Shown piece by piece: positions 1 through 6,308 of a stretch of DNA of 6,570 nt. The first letter of the stretch is position 1. Each line of letters opens with the position of its first letter. The DNA lies in the NCBI GenBank assembly GCA_026713745.1, contig JAPONU010000291.1, positions 1 through 6,570 of the forward strand, written 5' to 3'. Source of the DNA: a bacterium (GTDB taxonomy: Bacteria > Actinomycetota > Acidimicrobiia > Acidimicrobiales > CATQHL01). Position numbers and translations under genes: made by a program. Under the pieces are notes generated by a model that was given only the letters and a program-made list of their open reading frames with translations, did not search any database and had not been told where the DNA came from.

Positions 1-401
1 ACGCCGGCCACTTCGCCGCCGGGCGCCACCACCTCCAGGCGGAACGTCAGCAGGTCGAACGTGCCGATGGCGCCGCCCTGCTTGCGCTTCACGTCGGTGA
101 ACTCGCCGCGAACGGCGTATGTCACGCCGGTGCGCAGAGGCGCCAGCACTTCCATGTCGCACTCGCCGAACATGGGGCCGTCGGAGGCACTCGTGGAGGC
201 CAGTTCGAACAACTCGGCAATGCTCAGGCCCATCCCGCCCATGGCCGCGTAGTAGCAGAACATGGGGTGCGCCAGATCGTCGTCGCGCTGCGGCGAGCCG
301 ATCACGTCGTTCGTGAGCCAGTTCCGGTAGTGCTCCAGATCGAACGAGCCGCCAGGGAGCCGCCGGCCGACGAGCCGGCGGACAGTCTCGACGGGAATCA
401 C
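1..401 (-). CDS. MaoC/HadA-like hot-dog dehydratase subunit, 5' part (3' end outside window)
   Basis: The minus-strand frame is open to the window edge and gives 133 visible residues from GTG 401. The segment HPMFCYYAAMGGMGL (about 45-59) is followed by a short helix, then GECDMEVLAPLRTGVTY (79-95), then VKRKQGGAIGTFDLLTF (104-120). This order (hydrophobic HP-x-F helix, a 'PLR-x-G' strand, then a 'D-V-x-x-K-x-G' strand) matches the N-terminal MaoC-like or HadA-type hot-dog domain. Relatives act in acyl-thioester hydration or dehydration, often paired with a catalytic MaoC subunit. The visible part lacks the catalytic Asp-x4-His motif of hydratase 2, so it may be a non-catalytic half of a heterodimer; this is inference. 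The start is uncertain: GTG 425 in the same frame would add eight residues, and neither start has a good ribosome binding site. I chose 401 because MIPVETVRRLVGRRL looks like a natural beginning for the family. The substrate cannot be read. Confidence 0.65.
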   Translation of the reverse strand, partial: MIPVETVRRLVGRRLPGGSFDLEHYRNWLTNDVIGSPQRDDDLAHPMFCYYAAMGGMGLSIAELFELASTSASDGPMFGECDMEVLAPLRTGVTYAVRGEFTDVKRKQGGAIGTFDLLTFRLEVVAPGGEVAG

Positions 402-431
402 GACGACACCCGCGCAACGCGCCACCGGCTG

Positions 432-460
432 CGCTGCGGACCGATGCGGCGACCGCGACG
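432..460. repeat. 29-bp direct repeat, copy 1
   Basis: CGCTGCGGACCGATGCGGCG followed by ACCGCGACG is repeated exactly at 507-535, a period of 75 bp. The copies lie in the gap between the metB-like gene and the hot-dog gene. They are exact over 29 bases and diverge at once on both sides. Two copies do not make an array. The function is unknown; it could be a duplicated regulatory site or a remnant of local duplication. Confidence 0.85.
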
Positions 461-476
461 AAACGAGCGGGTCCTT

Positions 477-502
477 ACCCCGGATAGCTCGCCGCTCGGG
501 GT
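477..502 (-). terminator. Small inverted repeat between metB-like gene and hot-dog gene (weak terminator candidate)
   Basis: ACCCCG at 477-482 pairs with CGGGGT at 497-502, and a G-U pair can extend the stem to seven pairs around a loop of about 12 nt. It sits between the two 29-bp direct repeats, downstream of the metB-like stop. There is no U-run on the minus strand after it. It could be a weak terminator or a chance hairpin in GC-rich DNA. Confidence 0.3.
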
Positions 503-506
503 GTCT

Positions 507-535
507 CGCTGCGGACCGATGCGGCGACCGCGACG
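507..535. repeat. 29-bp direct repeat, copy 2
   Basis: This is the exact second copy of the 432-460 repeat. It ends 14 bp before the last base of the metB-like stop codon and runs into a short GGGAC-type tandem (about 533-547). The reading frame of the downstream hot-dog gene stays open through both copies and would read SRSPHRSAA twice. It contains no usable start in the copies, so this is probably not translated. Confidence 0.85.
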
Positions 536-549
536 GGACGGGACGGGGC

Positions 550-1758
550 TCACGCCAGCGCCTGGTCCAGGTCGGCCAGCAGATCGCCGACGGTCTCGAT
601 ACCGACCGACAGGCGAACCAGACCGGGGTCCACCGCCAGCGGGCTCTCGGCCACCGAGAGATGGGTCATCGTGGCGGGCTGCTCGATGAGCGACTCCACC
701 GCACCCAGGGACTCGGCCAGGCGGAAGACCCGGGTGGCCCGCACGGCGGCGACGGCCGCGGCCTCACCCCCGTCCAGCACCGCCGACACCATTCCGCCGC
801 CGCGCCGCATCTGCCGGACGGCTACGTCGTGGCCCGGATGGCTCGCCAGGCCCGGGTACAGCACTTCGGCCACCGCCGGGTGGCCGTCGAGGAACGCCGC
901 CACCGCCTCGGCGTTGTCGCAGTGGCGATCCATGCGAACGCCCAGGGTCTTGAGGCCGCGCAGCAGCAAGTAGCAGTCGAACGGGGCGGGCACGGCCCCC
1001 GCCGCGTTCTGCACGAACGCCAGCCGTTCGGCGAGGTCGCCGTCGTTGAGCGCCACGAAGCCGCCCACGACGTCGGAGTGGCCGCCCAGGTACTTGGTGG
1101 CCGAATGCAGCACCACGTCGGCCCCCAGCGCGAGGGGGTTCTGCAGGTACGGCGTGGCGAAGGTGTTGTCCGCCACGACGGCGGCCCCGGCGGCGTGCGC
1201 CACATCGGCAACGGCGGCGATGTCGACGACGGTGAGCAGGGGGTTGGTGGGGGTCTCCAGCCAAACCTGGCGCGTCGCCGGCCCGACGGACGCGGCGACG
1301 GCCTGCTCGTCGGTCATGTCGACCGCGGTCCAGTCGATCCCCCGCTCGCCGTAGACCGTGGCAATGAGCCGGTACGTGCCGCCGTAGCCGTCGGCACCCA
1401 GCACCACGTGGTCCCCGGGGCGCAGCAGCCGCAGCACCGCGTCCTCCGCAGCCATGCCGCTGGCGAAGGCGAGACCGTGCGCAGCCCCCTCCAGCCCGGC
1501 GACGCACCGTTCCAGCGCCGCCCGCGTGGGGTTGCCGGTGCGCGAGTACTCGAAGCCGAGGTGCTCGCCCGGCGCCGGCTGCACGAACGTCGTCGCCAGG
1601 TGGATGGGCACGGTGAGGGCGCCGGTGGCCTCGTCCGGCTCCTGGCCGACGTGGATCGAGCGGGTCTCGAACCCCCAGCCGCTCGGACCATCGGTCCCGC
1701 CGCAGTCGCGGGCACCGGCCGCGCCCGAACCTCCACCACCGTTCGGATTCTCGCTCAC
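550..1758 (-). CDS. metB: Cystathionine gamma-synthase/gamma-lyase, PLP-dependent
   Basis: This 402-residue cytoplasmic enzyme belongs to the Cys/Met-metabolism PLP family (fold type I). Visible hallmarks are YSRTGNPT (71-78), the phosphate-binding ASGM (99-102), ETPTNP (168-173), the cofactor-binding Asp197 in VADNTFATP, the Schiff-base Lys222 in HSATKYLGGHSDVVGG, and SLGAVESLIEQPATMTH (350-366). It resembles mycobacterial MetB throughout. The family either makes cystathionine from an activated homoserine plus cysteine, or cleaves cystathionine to cysteine. The adjacent cystathionine beta-synthase favours cleavage (reverse transsulfuration), but sequence alone cannot separate the two, so the symbol follows the mycobacterial usage. 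The start is GTG 1758, preceded by GGAGG at 1763-1767, and lies 28 nt after the cbs stop. Longer in-frame starts (1800, 2046) overlap cbs and lack a ribosome binding site. About 27 Gly-rich residues precede the conserved GFETRSIHVG, which is a longer lead than usual. Confidence 0.93.
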   Translation of the reverse strand: MSENPNGGGGSGAAGARDCGGTDGPSGWGFETRSIHVGQEPDEATGALTVPIHLATTFVQPAPGEHLGFEYSRTGNPTRAALERCVAGLEGAAHGLAFASGMAAEDAVLRLLRPGDHVVLGADGYGGTYRLIATVYGERGIDWTAVDMTDEQAVAASVGPATRQVWLETPTNPLLTVVDIAAVADVAHAAGAAVVADNTFATPYLQNPLALGADVVLHSATKYLGGHSDVVGGFVALNDGDLAERLAFVQNAAGAVPAPFDCYLLLRGLKTLGVRMDRHCDNAEAVAAFLDGHPAVAEVLYPGLASHPGHDVAVRQMRRGGGMVSAVLDGGEAAAVAAVRATRVFRLAESLGAVESLIEQPATMTHLSVAESPLAVDPGLVRLSVGIETVGDLLADLDQALA

Positions 1759-1762
1759 GTCG

Positions 1763-1767
1763 CCTCC
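1763..1767 (-). promoter_or_regulatory. Ribosome binding site that fixes the metB-like start
   Basis: On the minus strand GGAGG stands 4 nt before GTG 1758. The spacing is slightly short but the match is good, and no upstream in-frame start has a comparable site. It decides the start in the 28-nt gap after cbs. Confidence 0.6.
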
Positions 1768-1786
1768 GTTCCCCTCGCCATCGGTG

Positions 1787-3301
1787 TCATCGACGGTCAC
1801 TCCCGTCGCGCCGAACCCCCGGTGCCGGCCGGGACGCAACGGGCCGCTCGGACCGCTCGGACGGACCGGACGGACCGGACGGAGCCGCATCGTTGCCCGG
1901 TTGCGTCGAGCCGTCCTCGCCCGGCGGTACAGGCTCGCCGGGATATCCCGCGGACAGGAACCCCAGCACGTCGGTACGGGACACCACCGCCCGTGGGCAG
2001 CCCCCGTCCAGGACCAGCAGCGCCGGCGACCGCTCCAGCTTCGCAACCGCCAGCGTCACCGGCTCCCCGATGCCGATCCGCTCCAACGGCCTGTTCATCA
2101 CCTCCCCCACCGGGCGCCCCAGCAGGTCGCCGTCGAAGGCCAGAGCCATGAGTTGCAATTCGTCGACCGAGCCGACGACCTCGGCCGCCGTGAGCGGCAG
2201 ATCTCCCTTGGCCACGGGAAGCTGGCTCACCCCGTAGTCGCGCATCCGGGTCACGGCGAGGCGCACCGGGTCGCCGGGGTGAACGTACACCAGCGGCGGC
2301 ACGGCGCCCGCCCGGGCGTCGAGCACGTCCCCCACACAGGGGCGCTCGCCGATCAGGAAGCCGTGCGACGCCATCCACGCGTCGTTGAACACCTTCGACA
2401 GGTAGCCCCGACCGGCGTCGGGCAGCAGCAGCACCACGACGTCGCCGGATCCGCATTCTCGGGCCACCTCGCGGGCGGCGCACACCACGGTGCCGCCGGA
2501 GCCACCGATGAGAAGGCCCTCACGGCGCGACACCGCCCGGGCCATCTCGAAGGAGTCCCGGTCGGAGACAGGGATCACGCGGTCCACCACCGACCGGTCG
2601 TAGGTCTCGGGCCAGAAGTCCTCGCCGATGCCCTCCACCAGGTAGGGGCGCCCCGAGCCGCCGCTGAAGATTGAGCCCTCGGGGTCGGCGCCGATCACCT
2701 GTACCGCCGGATTCTGCGCCTTGAGGTAGCGGCCCACCCCGGCCAGGGTGCCCCCGGTGCCGGCCCCCGCCACGAAGTGCGTGATGCGCCCGCCGGTCTG
2801 GCGCCACAGTTCGGGCCCGGTGGAGCGCTCGTGGGCCAGGGGGTTGACCTGGTTGAAATACTGGTTGGGCCGGTAGGCGCCGGGAGTCTCCGCCACGAGG
2901 CGCTCGGCGGTGGAGTAGTACGAGTCGGGATCGTCGGGGGCGACCGCCACCGGGCAGATCACCACCTCCGCACCGTAGGCCCGCAGGAGTTGCACCTTCT
3001 CCTCGCTGACCTTGTCGGTCATGACGAAGATGCAGCGGTAGTCGCGCCGCGCCGCCACCATGGCCAGCCCCACGCCGGTGTTTCCCGAGGTGGGCTCGAT
3101 GATGGTGCCGCCAGGGGCCAGCAGGCCATCCCGCTCGGCGGCGTCGATCATGGCCACGGCAGGCCTGTCCTTCACGCTGCCGCCGGGATTGAGCATCTCC
3201 AGCTTGGCCAGCACGTCACACGGGACCCCGGCGAGGACCCGCCGCATCCGCACCAGCGGCGTGTTCCCGATGAGGTCGAGGATCGAGTCTGCGACCTCCA
3301 C
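1787..3301 (-). CDS. cbs: Cystathionine beta-synthase (PLP domain plus two CBS domains)
   Basis: This 504-residue cytoplasmic enzyme condenses serine and homocysteine to cystathionine, the first step of reverse transsulfuration. The fold-type II PLP domain spans about 1-310: Lys44 in NPGGSVKDRPA is the cofactor lysine, TSGNTG (71-76) binds substrate, GTGGT (181-185) holds the phosphate, and Ser268 in GGSGGT faces the pyridine nitrogen. Segments such as DPEGSIFSGGSGRPYLVEG and KVFNDAWM match mycobacterial Cbs. Two CBS domains follow (about 322-380 and 392-450), ending in RTDVLGFLS, where the mycobacterial protein nearly stops. There is no N-terminal heme domain. About 50 further residues (455-504) form a Ser/Pro/Gly/Arg-rich tail partly built from 9-bp repeats; they look disordered. 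Start GTG 3301 is forced by an in-frame TAG 12 nt upstream and fits the family N-terminus. O-acetylserine as an alternative substrate cannot be excluded. Confidence 0.95.
   Translation of the reverse strand: MEVADSILDLIGNTPLVRMRRVLAGVPCDVLAKLEMLNPGGSVKDRPAVAMIDAAERDGLLAPGGTIIEPTSGNTGVGLAMVAARRDYRCIFVMTDKVSEEKVQLLRAYGAEVVICPVAVAPDDPDSYYSTAERLVAETPGAYRPNQYFNQVNPLAHERSTGPELWRQTGGRITHFVAGAGTGGTLAGVGRYLKAQNPAVQVIGADPEGSIFSGGSGRPYLVEGIGEDFWPETYDRSVVDRVIPVSDRDSFEMARAVSRREGLLIGGSGGTVVCAAREVARECGSGDVVVLLLPDAGRGYLSKVFNDAWMASHGFLIGERPCVGDVLDARAGAVPPLVYVHPGDPVRLAVTRMRDYGVSQLPVAKGDLPLTAAEVVGSVDELQLMALAFDGDLLGRPVGEVMNRPLERIGIGEPVTLAVAKLERSPALLVLDGGCPRAVVSRTDVLGFLSAGYPGEPVPPGEDGSTQPGNDAAPSGPSGPSERSERPVASRPAPGVRRDGSDRR
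1844..1884 (-). repeat. In-frame 9-bp tandem repeats in the cbs tail
   Basis: On the plus strand CCGCTCGGA occurs twice (1844-1852, 1853-1861), then ACGGACCGG twice (1861-1869, 1870-1878), then a partial copy. The period is a multiple of three, so the frame is kept. Read on the minus strand they encode SGPSGP and SERSER in the C-terminal tail of cystathionine beta-synthase. Slipped-strand expansion is the simple explanation. Confidence 0.75.
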
Positions 3302-3500
3302 GCCTTCACGCTACCCACGCCGGGCGGCGACCCGGACAGGCGACCCGCCGAGGGTGGGGGCGCCGGGGCCGGCCGGTGGAGCGGTTTCGTCAGACGCTCC
3401 CGACGACGGCCACCGCCGCCCCCACCGGACGACGACCGCAGAGCCGATTCCGGCCCGGACCGGTTCGACCGAACGCGGGAGTCACGACCGGGAAGGATCC
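3302..3500 (-). other. Gap between the ABC ATPase and cbs
   Basis: This 199-nt stretch is noncoding as far as I can tell. It should carry the cbs promoter. Near its left end is the TANNNT hexamer described separately. At 3463-3474 lies GTTCG-AC-CGAAC, a short near-palindrome that could be an operator half-pair but is within chance for this composition. I see no strong terminator hairpin for the ABC operon and no riboswitch fold that I recognise. A GTG-started frame of 31 codons (3485 to 3390) lacks a convincing ribosome binding site. Confidence 0.5.
3308..3313 (-). promoter_or_regulatory. Candidate -10 hexamer for a leaderless cbs transcript
   Basis: The minus strand reads TAGCGT, then six bases, then the GTG of cbs. 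That puts the hexamer at -12 to -7 if transcription begins on the G of the start codon, which is the usual layout of leaderless actinobacterial genes (TANNNT). The only purine-rich stretch, GAAGG, is one base from the GTG and too close to serve as a ribosome binding site. No clear -35 element is visible. Confidence 0.4.
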
Positions 3501-5090
3501 TCAGAGTTCGTCGGTGCCGGCCAGGGTGGCGTCGGGGCTGTGGCCGTAGCAGTGCTCCAGCAGCCGGGCCTCGGTGATCTCGTCGCCGACGGCCTCGCCA
3601 ACTATCTCGCCCTCGCGCATGGCGATGACCCGGTGGCAGACCCCCACCAGCTCGCCGAACTCCGAGGAGATGAACACCACCGCCTTGCCTTCGGCGGCCA
3701 GCTGCTCCATGAGGCCGTAGACCTCCTCCTTGGCCCCGACGTCGATGCCGTGGGTGGGCTCGTCGAAGATCAGGACCGAGGCGCCCGAGCGCAACCAGCG
3801 GGCCAAGACCAATTTCTGCTGGTTCCCGCCCGATAGCCAGGCAGCCGGCGTCAGATCCGAGGGAGTCTTGATGTCGAGGTCGCGCACGGCCGCCAGGGAG
3901 GCATCGCGCTCCTTGGGCGCGGACGGCATCGGCAGGTGGCGCGCCAAGCGGAACCTGGCGAGGGTGCCCAGCGTGATGTTGCGGCGCACGTTGAAGTCCC
4001 GGATGAGGCCCTGGTTGCGCCTGTCTTCCGGCAACAGGACCATCCCGGCGGCGATGGCATCGGAAGGCTTCCGGATCGTGACCTGCTCGCCGTGGAGACG
4101 GATCACCCCGCCGGTGCGGTGGTCAGCGCCGAACACGGCCCGCATCAGCTCGGTGCGTCCGGCCCCCACCAGGCCCGCCACGCCGAGGATCTCGCCGGTG
4201 CGGATGCTGAAGGAGGCATGGTGGATCTGCCCGGCCACCTCCACGTCAGTCACCTCGAGCACGATCGGGGTGTCGGGCGGTCCGCCGATGCCGTGGGTGC
4301 GGCGGCGCTGCAGTGCGGTCTCGCTTGCGTCCTCGCCGGTGATCTCCTCGATGAGCGTGCGGGTGTCGAACATCTCGGTGGGCCGGTCGTCCACGACAGT
4401 TCCGTCACGCATCACGACGACGCGGTCGGTGATGTTCAGGATCTCCTCGAGGCGGTGCGAGACGTACACCACCGCCACGCCCGAGGCCGACAGGTCACCG
4501 ATGACGGCGAACAGATGACTGGTTTCCTCGTCGGTGAGCGACCCAGTCGGCTCGTCCAGCACGACCAGCCGTGCCTGTGTCACGAGGGCGCGGGCGATCA
4601 TCACCAGCCGCTGTTGCGCCACCGGAAGCGTGCGAATGGCCACGTCGGGCTCGACACCGCCGCCCAGGCGCGCCAAGACCTCGCGGGACTGCCGGCGCAG
4701 CTTGCCGAAGTCCACCAGAACACCGGCCCGGCGGGGATAGCCCAGTCCCAACTCCACGTTCTCCGCCACCGACAGGTCGGGCACGATCGAGAGCTCCTGA
4801 TGCACGAACGACAGCCCGAGCATGGTTGCATCGTGAGGGTTGTGCAGGTGGATCTCGCTGCCGTCGAGCAGGATCCGCCCCTCGTCGGGGGCGGTGGCCC
4901 CAGCCAGGATCTTGATGACGGTGCTCTTGCCGGCGCCGTTCTTGCCGACCAGACCGACCACCTCGCCCGGTCGGATGGCCAGCGAGACCCCGTCGGCGGC
5001 GCGCACGCCGGGGTAGTCCTTGACCAGCCCCTGGACCTCCAGGAAGACGTCGCCGGTGGCTGTGGCGGGGGCTGTTGCGGTGGCGCTCAC
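3501..5090 (-). CDS. Sugar-type ABC importer ATPase with two nucleotide-binding domains (RbsA/MglA-like)
   Basis: This 529-residue membrane-associated ATPase powers uptake through the neighbouring permease. Domain 1 (about 15-250): Walker A GKNGAGKST (49-57), Q-loop Gln98, degenerate signature LPVAQQRL (155-162), Walker B VVLDEPTGSL (176-185) and switch His212. Domain 2 (about 275-515): degenerate Walker A GLVGAGRTEL (306-315), intact signature LSGGNQQKL (419-427), Walker B LIFDEPTHGID (440-450), and Ser in place of the switch His in FISSEFGEL. This split of intact and degenerate motifs is normal for the CUT2 (ribose/galactose/xylose) class, as is the length. Start GTG 5090 lies 13 nt after the permease stop with only a weak GGGA-like site, so translation is probably coupled. 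The N-terminus (MSATATAPATATG) is a short low-complexity lead. The substrate is unknown; sugars are most likely, but autoinducer, nucleoside or polyol uptake are known for the class. Confidence 0.93.
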   Translation of the reverse strand: MSATATAPATATGDVFLEVQGLVKDYPGVRAADGVSLAIRPGEVVGLVGKNGAGKSTVIKILAGATAPDEGRILLDGSEIHLHNPHDATMLGLSFVHQELSIVPDLSVAENVELGLGYPRRAGVLVDFGKLRRQSREVLARLGGGVEPDVAIRTLPVAQQRLVMIARALVTQARLVVLDEPTGSLTDEETSHLFAVIGDLSASGVAVVYVSHRLEEILNITDRVVVMRDGTVVDDRPTEMFDTRTLIEEITGEDASETALQRRRTHGIGGPPDTPIVLEVTDVEVAGQIHHASFSIRTGEILGVAGLVGAGRTELMRAVFGADHRTGGVIRLHGEQVTIRKPSDAIAAGMVLLPEDRRNQGLIRDFNVRRNITLGTLARFRLARHLPMPSAPKERDASLAAVRDLDIKTPSDLTPAAWLSGGNQQKLVLARWLRSGASVLIFDEPTHGIDVGAKEEVYGLMEQLAAEGKAVVFISSEFGELVGVCHRVIAMREGEIVGEAVGDEITEARLLEHCYGHSPDATLAGTDEL

Positions 5091-5103
5091 GCCGTCGGTC
5101 CCG

Positions 5104-6150
5104 TCACTTGCGGCGCAGCATGATCTGGCTGACGAGCACGCCGAAGATCAGGATCACTCCCTTGGTGATGTTGATCCAGGCGTTGGAGATCTGCAACGCC
5201 AGCAGCCCAACCTCGATGACACGCAGGAACAACGCCCCCACGATGGTGCCCGGGATGCTGAACTGCCCGGGCCGGAAAACCGCCGCCCCCAGGAACACCG
5301 CTGCGTAGGCGTCCAGCAGGAAGGCATCGCCCAGATTCAGGCGGATGCCCGAGATCCCGGCGGTGAGCAGGATGCCGATCAGCGAGGCCAGCAGCGCCAC
5401 GATCACGAACCCCAGCAGGCGCACCCGCGCCACCGGGATGCCAGCCAGGCGGGCGGCCTCGGAGTTGCCCCCGATGGCGTACATGTAGCGCCCGACCTCG
5501 GTGCGGTCCATCACGATCCACGCCACGGCCACGATGGCGAAGGCGATGTAGACCGGCCGGCGCAGATCCCAGAACTCCACGTTCCGGGCCAGGTCCACGA
5601 AGAACGGCTGATCCCCCACCGGGATGGTGATGGAGCGGTTGCTCGTCCAGAGTTGCTCGATGCCCTTCAGCCCCACCAACCCGGCCAGGGTGATGACGAA
5701 CGACGAGGCCCCCACATAGGAGATGAGGAAGCCGTTGAACAGACCGACCGCCGCACCCACGCCGAGGGCAGCCAGTATCGCAACCCATACAGGCTGGCCG
5801 AAGTTGACCATGAGGGCCACTGCGGTGGCGCCCGACAGACCCACCATGCTGCCGAAGGACAGGTCGAAGTCGCCCATCGACAGCACGAATGTGAGGGCCG
5901 TCGCCAGCACGAGCAGCGGCACGAACGACGACGGCAGGAACAGCACGTTCTGGACGTGGTTCTGGGTGAGGAAGACCTCCCGGTCCAGGAACTTGAACAC
6001 CAGCACGACGGCGGCGAAGACCACCAGCAGCCCGTAGCGAGCCAGAAAGTCCCGTAGATCGATCCGGCGCGAGCCGACCGCGGGAGTAGTGGTCGTCTCG
6101 GTGGGCGTGGCGGCTTCTCCGCCGCTCACGTTGGCCGTATCGTCGCTCAT
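5104..6150 (-). CDS. ABC importer permease (RbsC-like, BPD_transp_2 family)
   Basis: This 348-residue inner-membrane protein forms the channel of the importer and probably works as a homodimer. About 30 hydrophilic, Thr-rich cytoplasmic residues are followed by roughly nine or ten hydrophobic spans (for example around 39-54, 72-91, 122-142, 200-214, 245-265, 298-317, 330-344). Family hallmarks are SMGDFDLSFGSMVGLSG (91-107), the loop GRYMYAIGGNSEAARLAGI (220-238), which contacts the ATPase, and DAYAAVFLGAAVF (280-292). The protein ends in LRRK, a positively charged cytoplasmic end. Start ATG 6150 has GAGGAGG at 6158-6164 with a 7-nt spacer; a longer in-frame start at 6213 has no such site and adds non-family residues. 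It lies between the binding protein and the ATPase, the usual order for this class. One permease gene is visible, enough for a homodimer. Confidence 0.93.
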   Translation of the reverse strand: MSDDTANVSGGEAATPTETTTTPAVGSRRIDLRDFLARYGLLVVFAAVVLVFKFLDREVFLTQNHVQNVLFLPSSFVPLLVLATALTFVLSMGDFDLSFGSMVGLSGATAVALMVNFGQPVWVAILAALGVGAAVGLFNGFLISYVGASSFVITLAGLVGLKGIEQLWTSNRSITIPVGDQPFFVDLARNVEFWDLRRPVYIAFAIVAVAWIVMDRTEVGRYMYAIGGNSEAARLAGIPVARVRLLGFVIVALLASLIGILLTAGISGIRLNLGDAFLLDAYAAVFLGAAVFRPGQFSIPGTIVGALFLRVIEVGLLALQISNAWINITKGVILIFGVLVSQIMLRRK

Positions 6151-6157
6151 GCCAGCG

Positions 6158-6164
6158 CCTCCTC
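6158..6164 (-). promoter_or_regulatory. Strong ribosome binding site of the permease
   Basis: GAGGAGG on the minus strand is 7 nt from ATG 6150, the best Shine-Dalgarno match in the window. It rules out the longer start at 6213 and would help the permease to be translated independently of the binding protein. Confidence 0.8.
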
Positions 6165-6216
6165 GGTCGTACGGCCCCAGCAACTTAGTCGCGGGACACG
6201 AGGCGCCCCACAACGG

Positions 6217-6255
6217 CGGAGGGGGACGCAGCCGCTGTGGCCGCGTCCCCCTCCG
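6217..6255 (-). terminator. Perfect 13-bp hairpin between binding protein and permease (attenuator or mRNA stabiliser)
   Basis: CGGAGGGGGACGC at 6217-6229 pairs perfectly with GCGTCCCCCTCCG at 6243-6255. After one A·C mismatch the stem continues with GCC/GGC around a 5-nt loop. It begins 53 nt after the binding-protein stop and ends 66 nt before the permease ATG. No U-run follows on the minus strand, so it is not a textbook intrinsic terminator. Such hairpins after binding-protein genes usually protect the upstream mRNA or reduce readthrough, so that binding protein outnumbers permease and ATPase. A weaker 6-bp inverted repeat (ACCCGT 6269-6274, ACGGGT 6289-6294) lies between it and the stop codon. 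Confidence 0.8.
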
Positions 6256-6308
6256 ACATGTGTTCTGTACCCGTTACGGTCGCCCGCCACGGGTTGGTTT
6301 GATTCCGG

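Noticed and set aside
306..315. Degenerate Walker A in the second domain of the ATPase (residues 306-315 of the 3501-5090 gene) taken as a defect
   Set aside because: GLVGAGRTEL in the second domain and the Ser in place of the switch His are normal for RbsA/MglA-type ATPases. The start and end here are residue numbers, not base positions.
432..535. Possible CRISPR array
   Set aside because: There are only two repeat copies, the spacing between them is 46 bp with its own inverted repeat, and there are no cas genes in the window.
1759..2046. N-terminal extension of the metB-like protein to a start at 2046 or 1800
   Set aside because: It would overlap cbs, has no ribosome binding site, and codes for Arg-rich sequence foreign to the family. 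GTG 1758 has GGAGG before it.
661..2151. Long open frame of 496 codons on the plus strand opposite the metB-like gene and cbs
   Set aside because: It is rich in Arg, Gly, His and Ala with no recognisable domain and is the antisense shadow of two clear enzymes in GC-rich DNA. The other long plus-strand frames at 1454-2674, 3936-5123 and 5020-6057 are rejected for the same reason.
3463..3474. GTTCG-AC-CGAAC near-palindrome as an operator
   Set aside because: It is short, occurs once, and several similar nested palindromes are expected by chance in this composition. It is mentioned only within the gap entry.
3390..3485. 31-codon minus-strand frame upstream of cbs with one Cys codon, considered as a cysteine-sensing leader peptide
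   Set aside because: There is a single Cys codon, no well-spaced ribosome binding site, and no attenuator hairpins after it; chance frames of this size are common at this GC content.
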